Shown: positions 1 through 7,351 of the stretch, in pieces | Layout of the letters: each line of letters opens with the position of its first letter | Position numbering within the stretch: position 1 is the first letter of the stretch | Assembly (NCBI RefSeq): GCF_030689745.1 | Contig: NZ_JAUYGL010000050.1 | Location: forward strand, 1-38,269 | DNA length: 38,269 nucleotides | Source of the DNA: Devosia sp. | GTDB taxonomy: Bacteria > Pseudomonadota > Alphaproteobacteria > Rhizobiales > Devosiaceae | Reading direction: 5' to 3' | Notes under the pieces: model-generated | What the model was told of the DNA's origin: nothing | What the model saw: the letters and a program-made list of their open reading frames with translations, nothing else | The model's database searches: none | Translations under genes and position numbers: made by a program

Positions 1-154
1 CGATACCGATCAGGCAGGGCGGCAACTTGGTGAAGAACGGCAGAACTTGCGATCGCCGTAGGGCTTTGCGCACGACAACGTCTCCAGACGCGTCAACGGC
101 ATGAACTTGAAAAACACGCTTGGCCAGATCGAGGCCTATGGGGGTAATCTGCAT
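1..154 (-). CDS. IS110-family transposase, N-terminal part (cut by window edge)
   Basis: The minus-strand reading frame starts at an ATG at 154 and runs off the window at base 1, giving about 51 residues that begin MQITPIGLDLAKRVFQVHAV. This is the usual beginning of IS110/IS1111-type transposases, whose DEDD RuvC-like domain starts with a 'GLDLAK..FQVH' strand carrying the first catalytic Asp (here in GLDLAK). The rest of the protein lies outside the window, so it cannot be said whether the element is intact. Its upstream side (155-380) holds nested inverted repeats described separately. Confidence 0.85.
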   Translation of the reverse strand, partial: MQITPIGLDLAKRVFQVHAVDASGDVVVRKALRRSQVLPFFTKLPPCLIGI

Positions 155-380
155 GGCGGATGGCTCCTTTGCTTGGGTTGCCTGACAGCAAACCCACTTT
201 GGCACTCAGATGCCGGGAGCGGGAGCCATCCACCTCATCTGAAATCAGCACAGCCGGCATTTTCTGCAGTCAGATCGGGTGAATGTTTGCTGAGCAGGAG
301 ATTTTGTGTGGTCGGTGGCTCCAAATTGGAATCAGACCGTTATGGGCGGTCGGATCTGACGTCGCTTTCTCTTTGAACTG
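155..380 (-). other. Non-coding stretch upstream of the IS110 transposase, with nested inverted repeats
   Basis: No convincing gene is present. GGATGGCTCC at 158-167 is exactly complementary to GGAGCCATCC at 222-231. Inside that loop GGGTTGC (175-181) nearly complements GCAAACCC (188-195), so the strand can fold as a stem within a stem. In the IS110 group the non-coding left end upstream of the transposase encodes the bridge RNA that chooses target and donor; in the IS1111 group that RNA lies downstream instead. Which group this element belongs to is not visible, so a bridge RNA here is only an inference. Confidence 0.35.
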
Positions 381-388
381 GCAGCTAA

Positions 389-463
389 TCACTGGCTTCT
401 GTTTATTGGCTGCCCGTCTGTTACCGGCCCCATCGCGGCAGCGACCATGAATGCAGTCGTCAT
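389..463 (-). CDS. Very short ORF overlapping the end of the small membrane gene
   Basis: A 24-residue frame starting MTTAFMVAAAMGPV opens at an ATG that overlaps the stop of the upstream 61-residue membrane protein by four bases (ATGA). The overlap suggests translational coupling. The start is hydrophobic but the frame ends in a polar tail after a few residues, so it may be the stump of a longer membrane protein that lost its remainder where mobile DNA entered. No family is recognised. Confidence 0.25.
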   Translation of the reverse strand: MTTAFMVAAAMGPVTDGQPINRSQ

Positions 464-645
464 CTCCGGGCCGTCCCCACCGCGATCAGGTGAAGGAGCA
501 ATGCGGCCGCAGTCGCCATTGCCGCGTAAACGGGACGGAGTGTTCCAAGCGCCAGCGGCGCCAGCACAAGGGTGGCCACCAATGCTACGGCCAGCGAATT
601 GAGAAACTGCGCCACAGTCCTCCGGCCTTCTCGACCAAGTCTCAC
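460..645 (-). CDS. Small integral membrane protein, 61 aa
   Basis: The frame starts with GTG at 645, preceded by the ribosome-binding sequence GGGAGAAAG a few bases upstream. After a basic N-terminus (MRLGREGRR) come two hydrophobic stretches (about residues 15-35 and 39-57) separated by 'TLRP', so it is predicted to cross the inner membrane twice with its charged N-terminus in the cytoplasm. No family is recognised and the function is unknown. It is divergent from the gene starting at 732; the 86 bases between them would hold both promoters. Confidence 0.5.
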   Translation of the reverse strand: MRLGREGRRTVAQFLNSLAVALVATLVLAPLALGTLRPVYAAMATAAALLLHLIAVGTARR

Positions 646-731
646 GGTCTTTCTCCCTGCTGCGCCTCGAGAATAAAGCCGCTGGCAGCCGAGGGGGTAA
701 AGTGGGTAAGCTTCCTCTGGCGGAGGTAGGC

Positions 732-1016
732 ATGAAGACTCTTGTGGACAGGTTGAGCGCGGAGATTTCGACCAAGTATGTCCAGTATTTGGAGACCTTC
801 ATGGTCGACTTTTGGAGCGAGGCGGGCTTCATCGAGTTTCTTGCGGGTTACACGCTGCGCCGCGATCACCAGTTGCGATCCTTCACCGTGAAAAAGGTCG
901 ATGCCGATGCAGGGCAGACCGATGCCGAGCGCGAGCTGCTGATCATCGTTGTCTTTGATGAAATCGAGGAGCAGATCGACCTCGCCATCACCGACAGCAA
1001 GTTTGGTGCAAACTGA
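732..1016 (+). CDS. Hypothetical soluble protein, 94 aa (possibly first half of a broken gene)
   Basis: The ATG at 732 follows a good GGAGG site at 722-726. The protein begins MKTLVDRLSAEISTKYVQYL and is acidic and amphipathic, with no signal peptide or membrane segment; codon positions look protein-like. It ends at an in-frame TGA (1014-1016), and the next open stretch (1023-1391) continues in the same frame, separated only by that stop and two codons. It may therefore be the first half of one gene split by a nonsense change, or the first of two small genes. Family not recognised. The long antisense frame over both is taken as a shadow. Confidence 0.45.
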   Translation: MKTLVDRLSAEISTKYVQYLETFMVDFWSEAGFIEFLAGYTLRRDHQLRSFTVKKVDADAGQTDAERELLIIVVFDEIEEQIDLAITDSKFGAN

Positions 1017-1022
1017 TCGTGG

Positions 1023-1391
1023 GTGGTTGCCGATGCCATCGGTGGACTTCAAGTGGAGCGAATGGTGAAGCGGGTCTATCAATGGACCGAAGACGAGGAT
1101 GATGTGGCGCTGGATGCCGTGACCGTGGGCATCAGCAGCGATACCCGCATTCTCAAAGTGGCCGGCCTGCAGTTCGGGCAGCGCAATGCCACTATCTATT
1201 GGCCAGACTGGTCCAGCGGTGCCATGGAGGCCAAGTCTGCCGTGGAGGGCCCGATGCCGGTCGAGAACGCACTGCAGCTGGCCGAGCAGGTTTGTGAGCG
1301 CCATGCGTTCAGGCGGGTGGTGGTCTGGCTCCAGCACCGGGAGCTCTGGGACGACCGATGGGGCGAGCTCGCTCCTGAACCAGGACTGTGA
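1023..1391 (+). CDS. Hypothetical protein, 122 aa (possible second half of the gene before it)
   Basis: The frame opens at GTG 1023 with no clear ribosome-binding site and encodes an acidic protein with a Trp-rich centre ('IYWPDWSSGAMEAK') and a C-terminal helix ('ALQLAEQVCERHAFRRVVVWL'). It is in the same frame as the 94-residue protein upstream, with a single TGA at 1014 between them. If that stop is a mutation or a read error, the two form one protein of about 220 residues. No domain is recognised and no function is proposed. An internal ATG at 1062 is an alternative start. Confidence 0.4.
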   Translation: MVADAIGGLQVERMVKRVYQWTEDEDDVALDAVTVGISSDTRILKVAGLQFGQRNATIYWPDWSSGAMEAKSAVEGPMPVENALQLAEQVCERHAFRRVVVWLQHRELWDDRWGELAPEPGL

Positions 1392-1395
1392 TTAT

Positions 1396-1437
1396 ATGTG
1401 CGGCTGCTTCACCAATGAGACCACCTGGCAGAGATGA
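1396..1437 (+). pseudogene. Stump of a SRAP/HMCES (YedK)-like gene
   Basis: The frame reads MCGCFTNETTWQR and then a stop. SRAP-family proteins (YedK/HMCES, which crosslink to abasic sites in single-stranded DNA) characteristically begin MCGRFT followed by a short 'W' motif, with Cys2 as the catalytic residue after loss of Met1. Only this start survives and nothing downstream in any frame continues the family, so this is read as a remnant. Thirteen residues is little evidence, and a chance match is possible. Confidence 0.4.
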
Positions 1438-1700
1438 ATGTCCGTTGCCGGGTCGGCCGCGCGGTGAACGACGCCCGCAATGAGGGCACCGACACCAAGA
1501 AGCCCCTGCTCAATTCGCTATGAGAGTGCCATCGATCAATCCGGAGCGGGAAAAGCTGATTGCCAAGCTCCGCCGGGATCTTGCTGGCCTTGAGCGCATT
1601 CCGGCCCGGGTGCGGGAAGCCGAGCATGCCGATGAACGAGCCGAGACCGTGCGGGCCCTACTGCGCGACCTCGGTGCCGACCCGCAGCCTGAACAGCTCG
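1434..1700 (+). pseudogene. Two short chained ORFs, probable remnants of an accessory gene
   Basis: A 29-residue frame (1434-1523, starting MNVRCRVGRAVNDARNEG) is followed by a second that starts at ATG 1520 in an ATGA overlap. The second frame looks protein-like for about 60 residues (basic-acidic helices such as 'EREKLIAKLRRDLAGLERIP' and 'ADERAETVRALLRDL') before running into the antisense remnant at 1658-2133. The open frame continues to 2080, but that part is taken as a shadow. Function not recognised. Confidence 0.25.
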
Positions 1701-2133
1701 GAGGACAGGGTCTGCATCAGGATACTGATCGGAGGCGGAAGCTGGCCGGTGCGCAGCTCGTCGGCACAGAGGAGCGCCAGCGCACGGTTCAGCCTGACCA
1801 GAATTCCCGGTCCTTGCTGAAGAGACTGTTGGGAGGCGGCAGCACCGGCGCTCGGGCGACCAGCACGGCACTCTCGCGTTCCACATCGCGCGGGATCGGC
1901 GACGCCACTGATATCCACCAGGCTTCCGTTGCCGCGTCAGCTGCCTCCTGCTTGCTTTCGGCAATGCCGCTGGCGCTGAACCAGTCCTCCCATTTGACGG
2001 TCCAGCACCAGCTGTCGGTGCGCTCGGTATTCTGCCAGATGGAAGCGTTTCGCCGAAGGTGGTCGAAGCCCGCCGGATAGGCAGCAAACCCATTCTTCTG
2101 CCTGATCCATTTGAGGCCCTGCGCTGTCGCCAA
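1658..2133 (-). pseudogene. Frameshifted hypothetical gene
   Basis: Read leftwards, one frame gives a plausible start (GLKWIRQKNGFAAYPAGF, then 'WCWTVKWEDWFSASGIAESK' and 'ADAATEAWW') that ends with 'LFSKDREFWSG' and a stop at about 1789. A neighbouring frame then continues with a natural-looking tail ('RLNRALALLCADELRTG', '..LRVGTEVAQ') to the stop at 1658. The switch falls around 1800, at a GAATTC. The two parts look like one protein broken by a one-base change. The best available start is a TTG at 2133, which is weak. Protein family not recognised. Confidence 0.5.
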
Positions 2134-2210
2134 TGCCGACAGGCTATTGTCGTGTGTTCATTTTTTGTTGTGGCGTGCGCTGCGGTGTCCAGACTGGAGG
2201 GTGATCAAAT

Positions 2211-2491
2211 ATGGAAGCACCTAGCACGCAGCGGGCAGGCGCCGGAACGAAGCTCAAGACGCTGGTGGTGCTGATGACCTCCATACAGGATGAGTAGGGT
2301 TACCTGCGGCCGGCCTTCGAGCCACGCGAATTGCCCTCGGAGAACAGGCCCGAATGGATGAGAAACGCATGGCGGCGCTCGGCACCTATGCCGGGGTCAT
2401 CACCTGGTCGCGGTCAGCCGACTAGGTGAATGGCGAGTTCGGCGAACCCGTCGTGCTCTTCCAGCACGGCGACGTGCCGGAGATGGAGTGA
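2211..2491 (+). pseudogene. Broken hypothetical gene with two in-frame stops and a frameshift
   Basis: The reading 'KLKTLVVLMTSIQDE' is interrupted by TAG at 2295-2297, then 'GYLRPAFEPRELPSENR' continues in the same frame. The reading then moves to another frame ('MAALGTYAGVITWSRSAD'), meets a second TAG at 2423-2425 and goes on ('VNGEFGEPVVLFQHGDVPEME') to a TGA at 2489. The pieces make one coherent small soluble protein only if two stops and one frameshift are ignored, so the gene is inactive. Family not named. Confidence 0.55.
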
Positions 2492-2567
2492 ATTTGGCTA
2501 CAACCACAGCTCCCTTCCCGTGCCGCGCCAATTGCGCAGGTCGTGTCGCAACCGATCTGGTCGCTGG

Positions 2568-3305
2568 TCAGCGCCCGCGCGCCTTGGGTTTGGGGCGAAT
2601 GCGGAGCGCTCCTCCCTCTGGATGCAGCAGCTCGAACGCGTTGGTTTGACGGATCAGGTCGCTGAGCTTCCGGAAGCCAAAGGTCCGCGGGTCGAAATCT
2701 GGAGCAAGGTTCGCTAGTTGATTGCCAACGGCGCCCAGCGGAACCCAGCCATCTTCGGTGTCCATTTGCGCTATGACCTTGACCAGAATCGGCACAGCGT
2801 CCGCTGGCGCTTGCAGCGACGCAGCTTTCTGACCGGTATCCTGCCCATTGGCCGGCGCTGTGGGGAGGAGATTTTCGGTATAGACGAACCTGCGGCAGGC
2901 CTGTCGGAAACTCTCGGGGGTCTTCTGCTCGCCGAAGCCAAAGACGTCGATCCCCTGCTCCCGTATGCGAGATGCCAGCCGGGTGAAGTCACTGTCGGAC
3001 GACACGAGGCAGAATCCATCAAATCTGCCGCTATGGAGCAGGTCCATGGCGTCGATTACCAGCGTTATGTCAGAGGCGTTCTTGCCGATGGTATAGGCAA
3101 ACTGCTGCTGCGGGATGATCGCGTGCTTGGACAGGACATCGGCCCAGGCCTTGGATCTGGTACTGGAGAAGTCACCGTAGATCCGGCGCACACTCGCCTC
3201 GCCGATCTTGGCGATCTCCTCGAACAAGCCGTCGGCGATCCGCGCCGAGGCATTGTCGGCGTCGATCAACACTGCGAGACGCGGGGAGCGAGTTTCCGAT
3301 GGCAT
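2568..3305 (-). CDS. NYN-domain (DUF88/LabA-like) protein with C-terminal LOTUS/OST-HTH-type domain, 245 aa
   Basis: Residues about 8-150 form a NYN (PIN-like) nuclease fold: 'LAVLIDADNAS' near the start and 'CLVSSDSDF' later supply the acidic metal-binding residues typical of the family, and 'DITLVIDAMDLLHSGRFDGF' lies between them. After a low-complexity linker (about 155-170) comes a C-terminal domain of about 70 residues ('GWVPLGAVGNQL' ... 'RTFGFRKLSDLI') with the character of a LOTUS/OST-HTH winged helix that binds RNA. NYN proteins are putative RNA-cleaving or RNA-binding enzymes; the substrate here is unknown. The ATG at 3305 follows a weak AGGGA. It stands alone, close to the nuclease-like gene on the same strand. 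Confidence 0.88.
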   Translation of the reverse strand: MPSETRSPRLAVLIDADNASARIADGLFEEIAKIGEASVRRIYGDFSSTRSKAWADVLSKHAIIPQQQFAYTIGKNASDITLVIDAMDLLHSGRFDGFCLVSSDSDFTRLASRIREQGIDVFGFGEQKTPESFRQACRRFVYTENLLPTAPANGQDTGQKAASLQAPADAVPILVKVIAQMDTEDGWVPLGAVGNQLANLAPDFDPRTFGFRKLSDLIRQTNAFELLHPEGGALRIRPKPKARGR

Positions 3306-3411
3306 GGTATTTCAATCCCTAGTTGCACTTTGTCACCCGGGGCTCGGTCCTAAGCCGGTCGGGCTGAGGCTCCCTCTTTGGCGGGGCCCCCGGCCCGCCC
3401 AGCGCTTTGGT

Positions 3412-3837
3412 TCAGCACCAGAACTCGCGGCCGTTGGGCCATCTCCGCGCGAGTCCCTCACTGATCAATATGTCGCCCACGTCCGTGCTGCCAATGCGGA
3501 TCGTCGCCAGAGTGCGATCAAAGCGATCCGTGCCGCTCTTCTCGACGGTAAACGGGTTGCTGTTGAGCAGTTGCAGCAAACGAGCGCTCGCCCGCTTCGC
3601 CAGGGTGACTTCGGCCTGTCCGCCGCAGATGTTAGTGTAGGGCTCGGGCGTGTCATAGCCCTCAAGCCGTAAGTTGACGCCCTGCAGCCAAATGGTGTCT
3701 CCATCCACCACGCAGGTGTACCGATCGCGGTCACACATATCGAAGCGAACGTTCCACTCCTGGGTTTGCGCAGGGAGAGCACCCAGGACGGTGGCGAGAA
3801 GGGCGGCAATGGTCACGGAAACGCGGATGTTGATCAT
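3412..3837 (-). CDS. Secreted thermonuclease (SNase)-like protein, 141 aa
   Basis: The first 25 residues form a signal peptide (MINIRVSVTIAALLATVLGA, cut near 'AQTQ'). The mature part has the staphylococcal nuclease fold: 'CVVDGDTIWLQGVNLRLEGYDTPE' holds the Asp, Arg and Glu/Asp positions of the calcium site and active site, and 'DRFDRTLATIRI...DVGDILISEGLARRW' matches the C-terminal half. It is short, as is common for alphaproteobacterial members of this family. Nuclease activity on nucleic acids outside the cytoplasm is inferred from the family, not shown. No operon partner is evident. Confidence 0.85.
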   Translation of the reverse strand: MINIRVSVTIAALLATVLGALPAQTQEWNVRFDMCDRDRYTCVVDGDTIWLQGVNLRLEGYDTPEPYTNICGGQAEVTLAKRASARLLQLLNSNPFTVEKSGTDRFDRTLATIRIGSTDVGDILISEGLARRWPNGREFWC

Positions 3838-4232
3838 CGGAAGAAGCTAGCACTTCTTTCCTGTCCGCTGCCACCCGCGTGAGGCCATGCCCGAGCTCGA
3901 GCCGGATGCTAATCTAGGCACAGCCACTCGAAAACTAATTTGAAACTGCCCGTGCGCGAATGGCATTTTCACCAGCGGCACATGATAGGCCGCACCTATG
4001 GGCCGGATACACGGCAGTACCAACCAGCAATGGTAAAGCTCGGACCCCCCTTTTCAACAAAGAGCCGTCCGTGAACGGCGCTGTGAAATTTGCGTAGGGC
4101 ACATAGCCCACCAGTCCTTCAACCCTTGCCAGTGCTACATCTGCGCCGCCGCTCTCAAGTTGACATGAACAGACCTCGCGCAACTTCTCTTTTCATTGAC
4201 TGCCATAGCCACACCCACAGCCAAAGGCTTGA
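3838..4232. other. Gene-poor stretch
   Basis: No gene can be supported. A minus-strand frame at 3935-4183 (82 residues, including 'VEGLVGYVPYANFTAPFTDG') is somewhat protein-like but has no recognisable family and no good ribosome-binding site; it may be the end of a decayed gene. Confidence 0.4.
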
Positions 4233-4297
4233 CCACTGGCGAAACTCAGTGGTAGCGTTCTGATAGATGCAGGAGATGTTCTTATAGAAAGAACGCT
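4233..4297. promoter_or_regulatory. Inverted repeats before tctB, candidate operator
   Basis: Three inverted repeats lie just upstream of the tct operon. CCACTG (4233-4238) pairs with CAGTGG (4247-4252). AGCGTTCT (4254-4261) pairs with AGAACGCT (4290-4297). GTTCTT (4278-4283) pairs with AAGAAC (4289-4294). The last ends just before the AGGGGG ribosome-binding site. A TTGACC at 4229-4234 could be a -35 box but no good -10 stands at the right distance. The IclR regulator at the end of the operon is the likeliest protein to bind here. Confidence 0.45.
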
Positions 4298-4308
4298 AGG
4301 GGGCTAGA

Positions 4309-4755
4309 TTGGCATTTAGCAAAAGCAGCTGGGGGTCGGTTGGGGTCAGCCTCGCGATAGCTACGCTCGGCCTTTACGCCGTGGTGGTGGGCTCGGGCTA
4401 TCGCATGGGAGAGCTGACGCGGATGGGCCCGGGCTTTTTTCCGGTGATTATCGGCACAGCGGTGATCGTTCTTGCACTCGCTGCAGCGTTCGAATCCAGA
4501 GGAGAGAATGAAGAGCGGATGGCCCTTCGCTTGGCCCCCATAGTGTGGGTTGGCACAGCAATCCTTGCATGGCTGCTCCTGGTTCAGTCTCTCGGCCTCG
4601 TAGTCGCGACCTTCGCCCTGGTAGGATTGAGCGCCTTGGCAAAGCCGCCTATCCGCCCGGTCTCGATACTGGTTCTGGGAGGGGCGCTTTCGCTGAGCGG
4701 ATACCTCGTCTTTATTTGGGGGCTAGGCATGCCGCTCACCCTGTGGGGTAGGTGA
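4309..4755 (+). CDS. tctB: TctB, small membrane subunit of tripartite tricarboxylate transporter
   Basis: This 148-residue protein of the TctB (DUF1468) family has four hydrophobic segments, including 'SLAIATLGLYAVVVGSGY', 'FFPVIIGTAVIVLALAAAF' and a C-terminal pair ending 'FIWGLGMPLTLWG', plus the family's 'MGPGFFP' loop. It forms the inner-membrane complex with TctA. The start is a TTG at 4309 set by AGGGGG at 4298-4303; no ATG fits. Its stop at 4753-4755 is three bases before the TctA start, so the two are translated together. Confidence 0.9.
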   Translation: MAFSKSSWGSVGVSLAIATLGLYAVVVGSGYRMGELTRMGPGFFPVIIGTAVIVLALAAAFESRGENEERMALRLAPIVWVGTAILAWLLLVQSLGLVVATFALVGLSALAKPPIRPVSILVLGGALSLSGYLVFIWGLGMPLTLWGR

Positions 4756-4758
4756 GCC

Positions 4759-6276
4759 TTGGAAACACTTGCAAATCTCGGGCTCGGGTTTCAGGCGGCG
4801 CTAACCTGGGAGTCGCTACTGTTTTGCCTGCTGGGCGTCTCTCTCGGCACCTTTGTTGGCGTTCTGCCCGGGATTGGCGCGCTCGCGACGATCTCGATGT
4901 GCCTGCCGCTGACCTTCTATCTCGATCCTATGCACGGGATGATCATGCTCGCGGGCATTTTCTACGGCGCACAATATGGCAGTTCGACCGCCTCAATTCT
5001 TCTCAACCTTCCCGGCAGCCCGACTGCTGCTGTTACATGCCTTGACGGCTATCCGATGGCCCAGCAGGGGCGCGCGGGCGTTGCGCTATTTATCACAACA
5101 ATCGCCTCGTTTCTGGGCGGATCGTTTGCGATCATCCTTCTGGTCGGTTTTTCGCCTGTTCTTGCCGATTTCGCCATCAGCTTCTCCTCTGCGGACTATT
5201 TCTCCATCATGATCCTTGCGCTTTGCGCGGCCTCTACGCTCTCGACAGGCTCGGTGATCAAAGGGCTGCTGATGGTGGCTGTGGGGCTGTTGCTCGGGCT
5301 CGTCGGTACCGATATCAGCTCGGGCGCTGCACGCTTTACCTCTGGCAATATCGATCTCTCTAATGGCATCAGCCTTGTGGCGCTCGCCATGGGCTTGTTC
5401 GGCGTCTCGGAGATTTTCGCCAATCTGTGCCGGGGTGAATACGCCACGGTCGATGCGCGGGCGATAACGCTGCGCTCGATGCTGCCCACTCGCGAGGATA
5501 TGCGGCGCTTCTGGCCCGCAGCATGGCGCGGATCGGTAGTCGGATCGATTGTGGGGATGTTGCCCGGCACCGGCCCGACAATTGCGACATTCATGTCCTA
5601 TTCCGTCGAAAAGCGGATTTCACGAACACCAGAAATTTTCGGTCGAGGCGCGATCGAGGGGATCAGTGCGCCTGAAGCTTCAAACAATGCGTCGGTGCAA
5701 GCAGCCTTTATTCCGACGCTCACGCTGGGCATCCCAGGTGATGCGATTATGGCCGTCATGCTTGGTGGCATGCTGATCCACGGCATAACGCCTGGTCCCC
5801 AATTGCTTACCGATGAGCCCACGTTGTTCTGGGGCATCGTTGCCAGCTTCTGGATCGGCAACATCTTTCTGCTCGTCCTCAACATTCCTATGATCGGTGT
5901 GTGGGTGCGGCTTCTCTCAATCCCTTATCATCTGCTCTATCCGGCAATGTTATTCTTTATCTGCATCGGGGTTTACAGCGTCAGCTACAGTACCTTCGAC
6001 GTGCTATTGACTTTGGTTTTCGGCTTGGCGGGACTGTTCATGAACCGCTTTGGCTTTCCGGCGGCGCCCTTGTTGCTTGGCTTTGTACTCGGTCCGCTGC
6101 TCGAGGAACATTTCCGGCGGGCGTTGGTACTTTCTCGCGGCGACTTGGCGGTTTTCCTGGAACGCCCGATCAGCCTTATTTTTCTCGCCATGACCGCACT
6201 TGTTCTCGCGGGGTCGATCCCGCTGGTCAGAGCTGCAACGGGCCGTGTCGCCGGCCTTGTGCGTAAGCGTGGGTAG
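4759..6276 (+). CDS. tctA: TctA, large membrane subunit of tripartite tricarboxylate transporter
   Basis: This 505-residue inner-membrane protein is the usual length for TctA, with about 11-12 hydrophobic segments. Family signatures are present: 'GVLPGIGALATISMCLP' near residue 35, 'YGSSTASILLNLPGSPTAAVTCLDGYPMAQQG' near 75-105, and the repeated 'GMLPGTGPTIATFMSY' near 265. The start is a TTG at 4759 with GGTAGGTGAG just ahead, three bases after the tctB stop. TctA is the transport channel; the substrate is delivered by TctC. The class carries citrate, other carboxylates and aromatic acids, and nothing here fixes which. Confidence 0.95.
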   Translation: METLANLGLGFQAALTWESLLFCLLGVSLGTFVGVLPGIGALATISMCLPLTFYLDPMHGMIMLAGIFYGAQYGSSTASILLNLPGSPTAAVTCLDGYPMAQQGRAGVALFITTIASFLGGSFAIILLVGFSPVLADFAISFSSADYFSIMILALCAASTLSTGSVIKGLLMVAVGLLLGLVGTDISSGAARFTSGNIDLSNGISLVALAMGLFGVSEIFANLCRGEYATVDARAITLRSMLPTREDMRRFWPAAWRGSVVGSIVGMLPGTGPTIATFMSYSVEKRISRTPEIFGRGAIEGISAPEASNNASVQAAFIPTLTLGIPGDAIMAVMLGGMLIHGITPGPQLLTDEPTLFWGIVASFWIGNIFLLVLNIPMIGVWVRLLSIPYHLLYPAMLFFICIGVYSVSYSTFDVLLTLVFGLAGLFMNRFGFPAAPLLLGFVLGPLLEEHFRRALVLSRGDLAVFLERPISLIFLAMTALVLAGSIPLVRAATGRVAGLVRKRG

Positions 6277-6325
6277 GCCAGGGACGATCATGCAAACCAC
6301 ATCCAGATCACCAAAGGAGGAGACT

Positions 6326-7336
6326 ATGAGCTACAAACCCAAAATGGCACGTCTGATGCGCCGCCTGTTGATAGGGACCACACTGGCTGCAACAGCGATA
6401 TCCCTGCCGCTGATGACCAGCACCGTCATGGCGCAGGAGGATTTCCCGACCCGTCCGATCCGCGTCATCGTGCCATTCGGACCGGGCGGACTGGCGGATG
6501 TCACCGTTCGGCTGGCCGGCGAGAAAATGAGCGAAATCCTTGGCCAGCAGATCGTTGTCGAGAACCATCCCGGTGCCGGCGGCGTTGCGGCTGCCGAGCA
6601 GCTTTTGCGTTCTGAGCCCGATGGCCACACGCTGATCGTGATGTCGAACGGCACGACGATCGCGACATCTCTGTTTACCGAACTTTCCTATGATCCTCAG
6701 TCCCAGTTCACACCGATCTCGACGGTTGCTTGGTTCGATCTGGTTCTGTTTTCCAATCCGGACACTGACATCGACAGTGTTGAGGCATTGCTGGCAAAGG
6801 CGGAGGCCGATCCCGGCAGCATCAATATCGGCACCGTCAATCCGGGCAGTTCGCAAAATCTTGCGGCTGAACTGTTCCGCTCGGTGACAAACATGGAGGC
6901 CAATATCATTCCCTATCGTACCTCGCCTGACGTGATGGCGGCCCTGATACGCGGCGATCTCGACATTGCCGTTGAATCCTACACCGCGTTCGCCTCGGCA
7001 ATCGAGGGTGGGCAGGTGCGGGCAATCGCCGTCACGGGCCTTGATCGCAACCCCGCACTCCCCCAGGTTCCGACCGCTGCAGAGGCAGGTGTAGAGAATT
7101 ACGACGTCACGGGCTGGAATGCGCTCTATGCGCTGGACGGCACGCCGGACGCCATTATTGACGCGCTGCATGAGGCTGTCGCGACTGCGACTGAAATGCC
7201 CGAGATTGTACAGAAATTTGCCGATCTGGGCACGATCGCGCGGTCGACAACGCCAGAGGAAATGGCTGACCGCTTCGAGGTCGACCGGCAGAAATGGGCC
7301 GAAGTCATCGATAGTGCCGGTATCGAGACGCAATAG
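6326..7336 (+). CDS. tctC: TctC (Bug-type) periplasmic solute-binding protein
   Basis: The ATG at 6326 follows a strong AAAGGAGG (6313-6320). The 336-residue product has a signal peptide of about 33 residues ('RRLLIGTTLAATAISLPLM..VMAQE') and then the Bug fold: 'FPTRPIRVIVPFGPGGLADVTVR', 'VVENHPGAGG' and 'IPYRTSPDVMAALIRGDLD'. It captures the substrate in the periplasm for TctAB. An Asp in the ligand loop, common in Bug proteins, is present in 'GGLADV'. The long antisense frame that covers this gene is a shadow. Confidence 0.93.
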   Translation: MSYKPKMARLMRRLLIGTTLAATAISLPLMTSTVMAQEDFPTRPIRVIVPFGPGGLADVTVRLAGEKMSEILGQQIVVENHPGAGGVAAAEQLLRSEPDGHTLIVMSNGTTIATSLFTELSYDPQSQFTPISTVAWFDLVLFSNPDTDIDSVEALLAKAEADPGSINIGTVNPGSSQNLAAELFRSVTNMEANIIPYRTSPDVMAALIRGDLDIAVESYTAFASAIEGGQVRAIAVTGLDRNPALPQVPTAAEAGVENYDVTGWNALYALDGTPDAIIDALHEAVATATEMPEIVQKFADLGTIARSTTPEEMADRFEVDRQKWAEVIDSAGIETQ

Positions 7337-7351
7337 GCTGGAGTTGAGTCC

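Noticed and set aside
642-1337. A 231-residue minus-strand frame over the two small genes at 732-1391
   Set aside because: The plus-strand reading has a good ribosome-binding site and protein-like composition; the minus frame is His/Leu-rich as expected of a shadow. It does stay open across the plus-strand stop, so some doubt remains.
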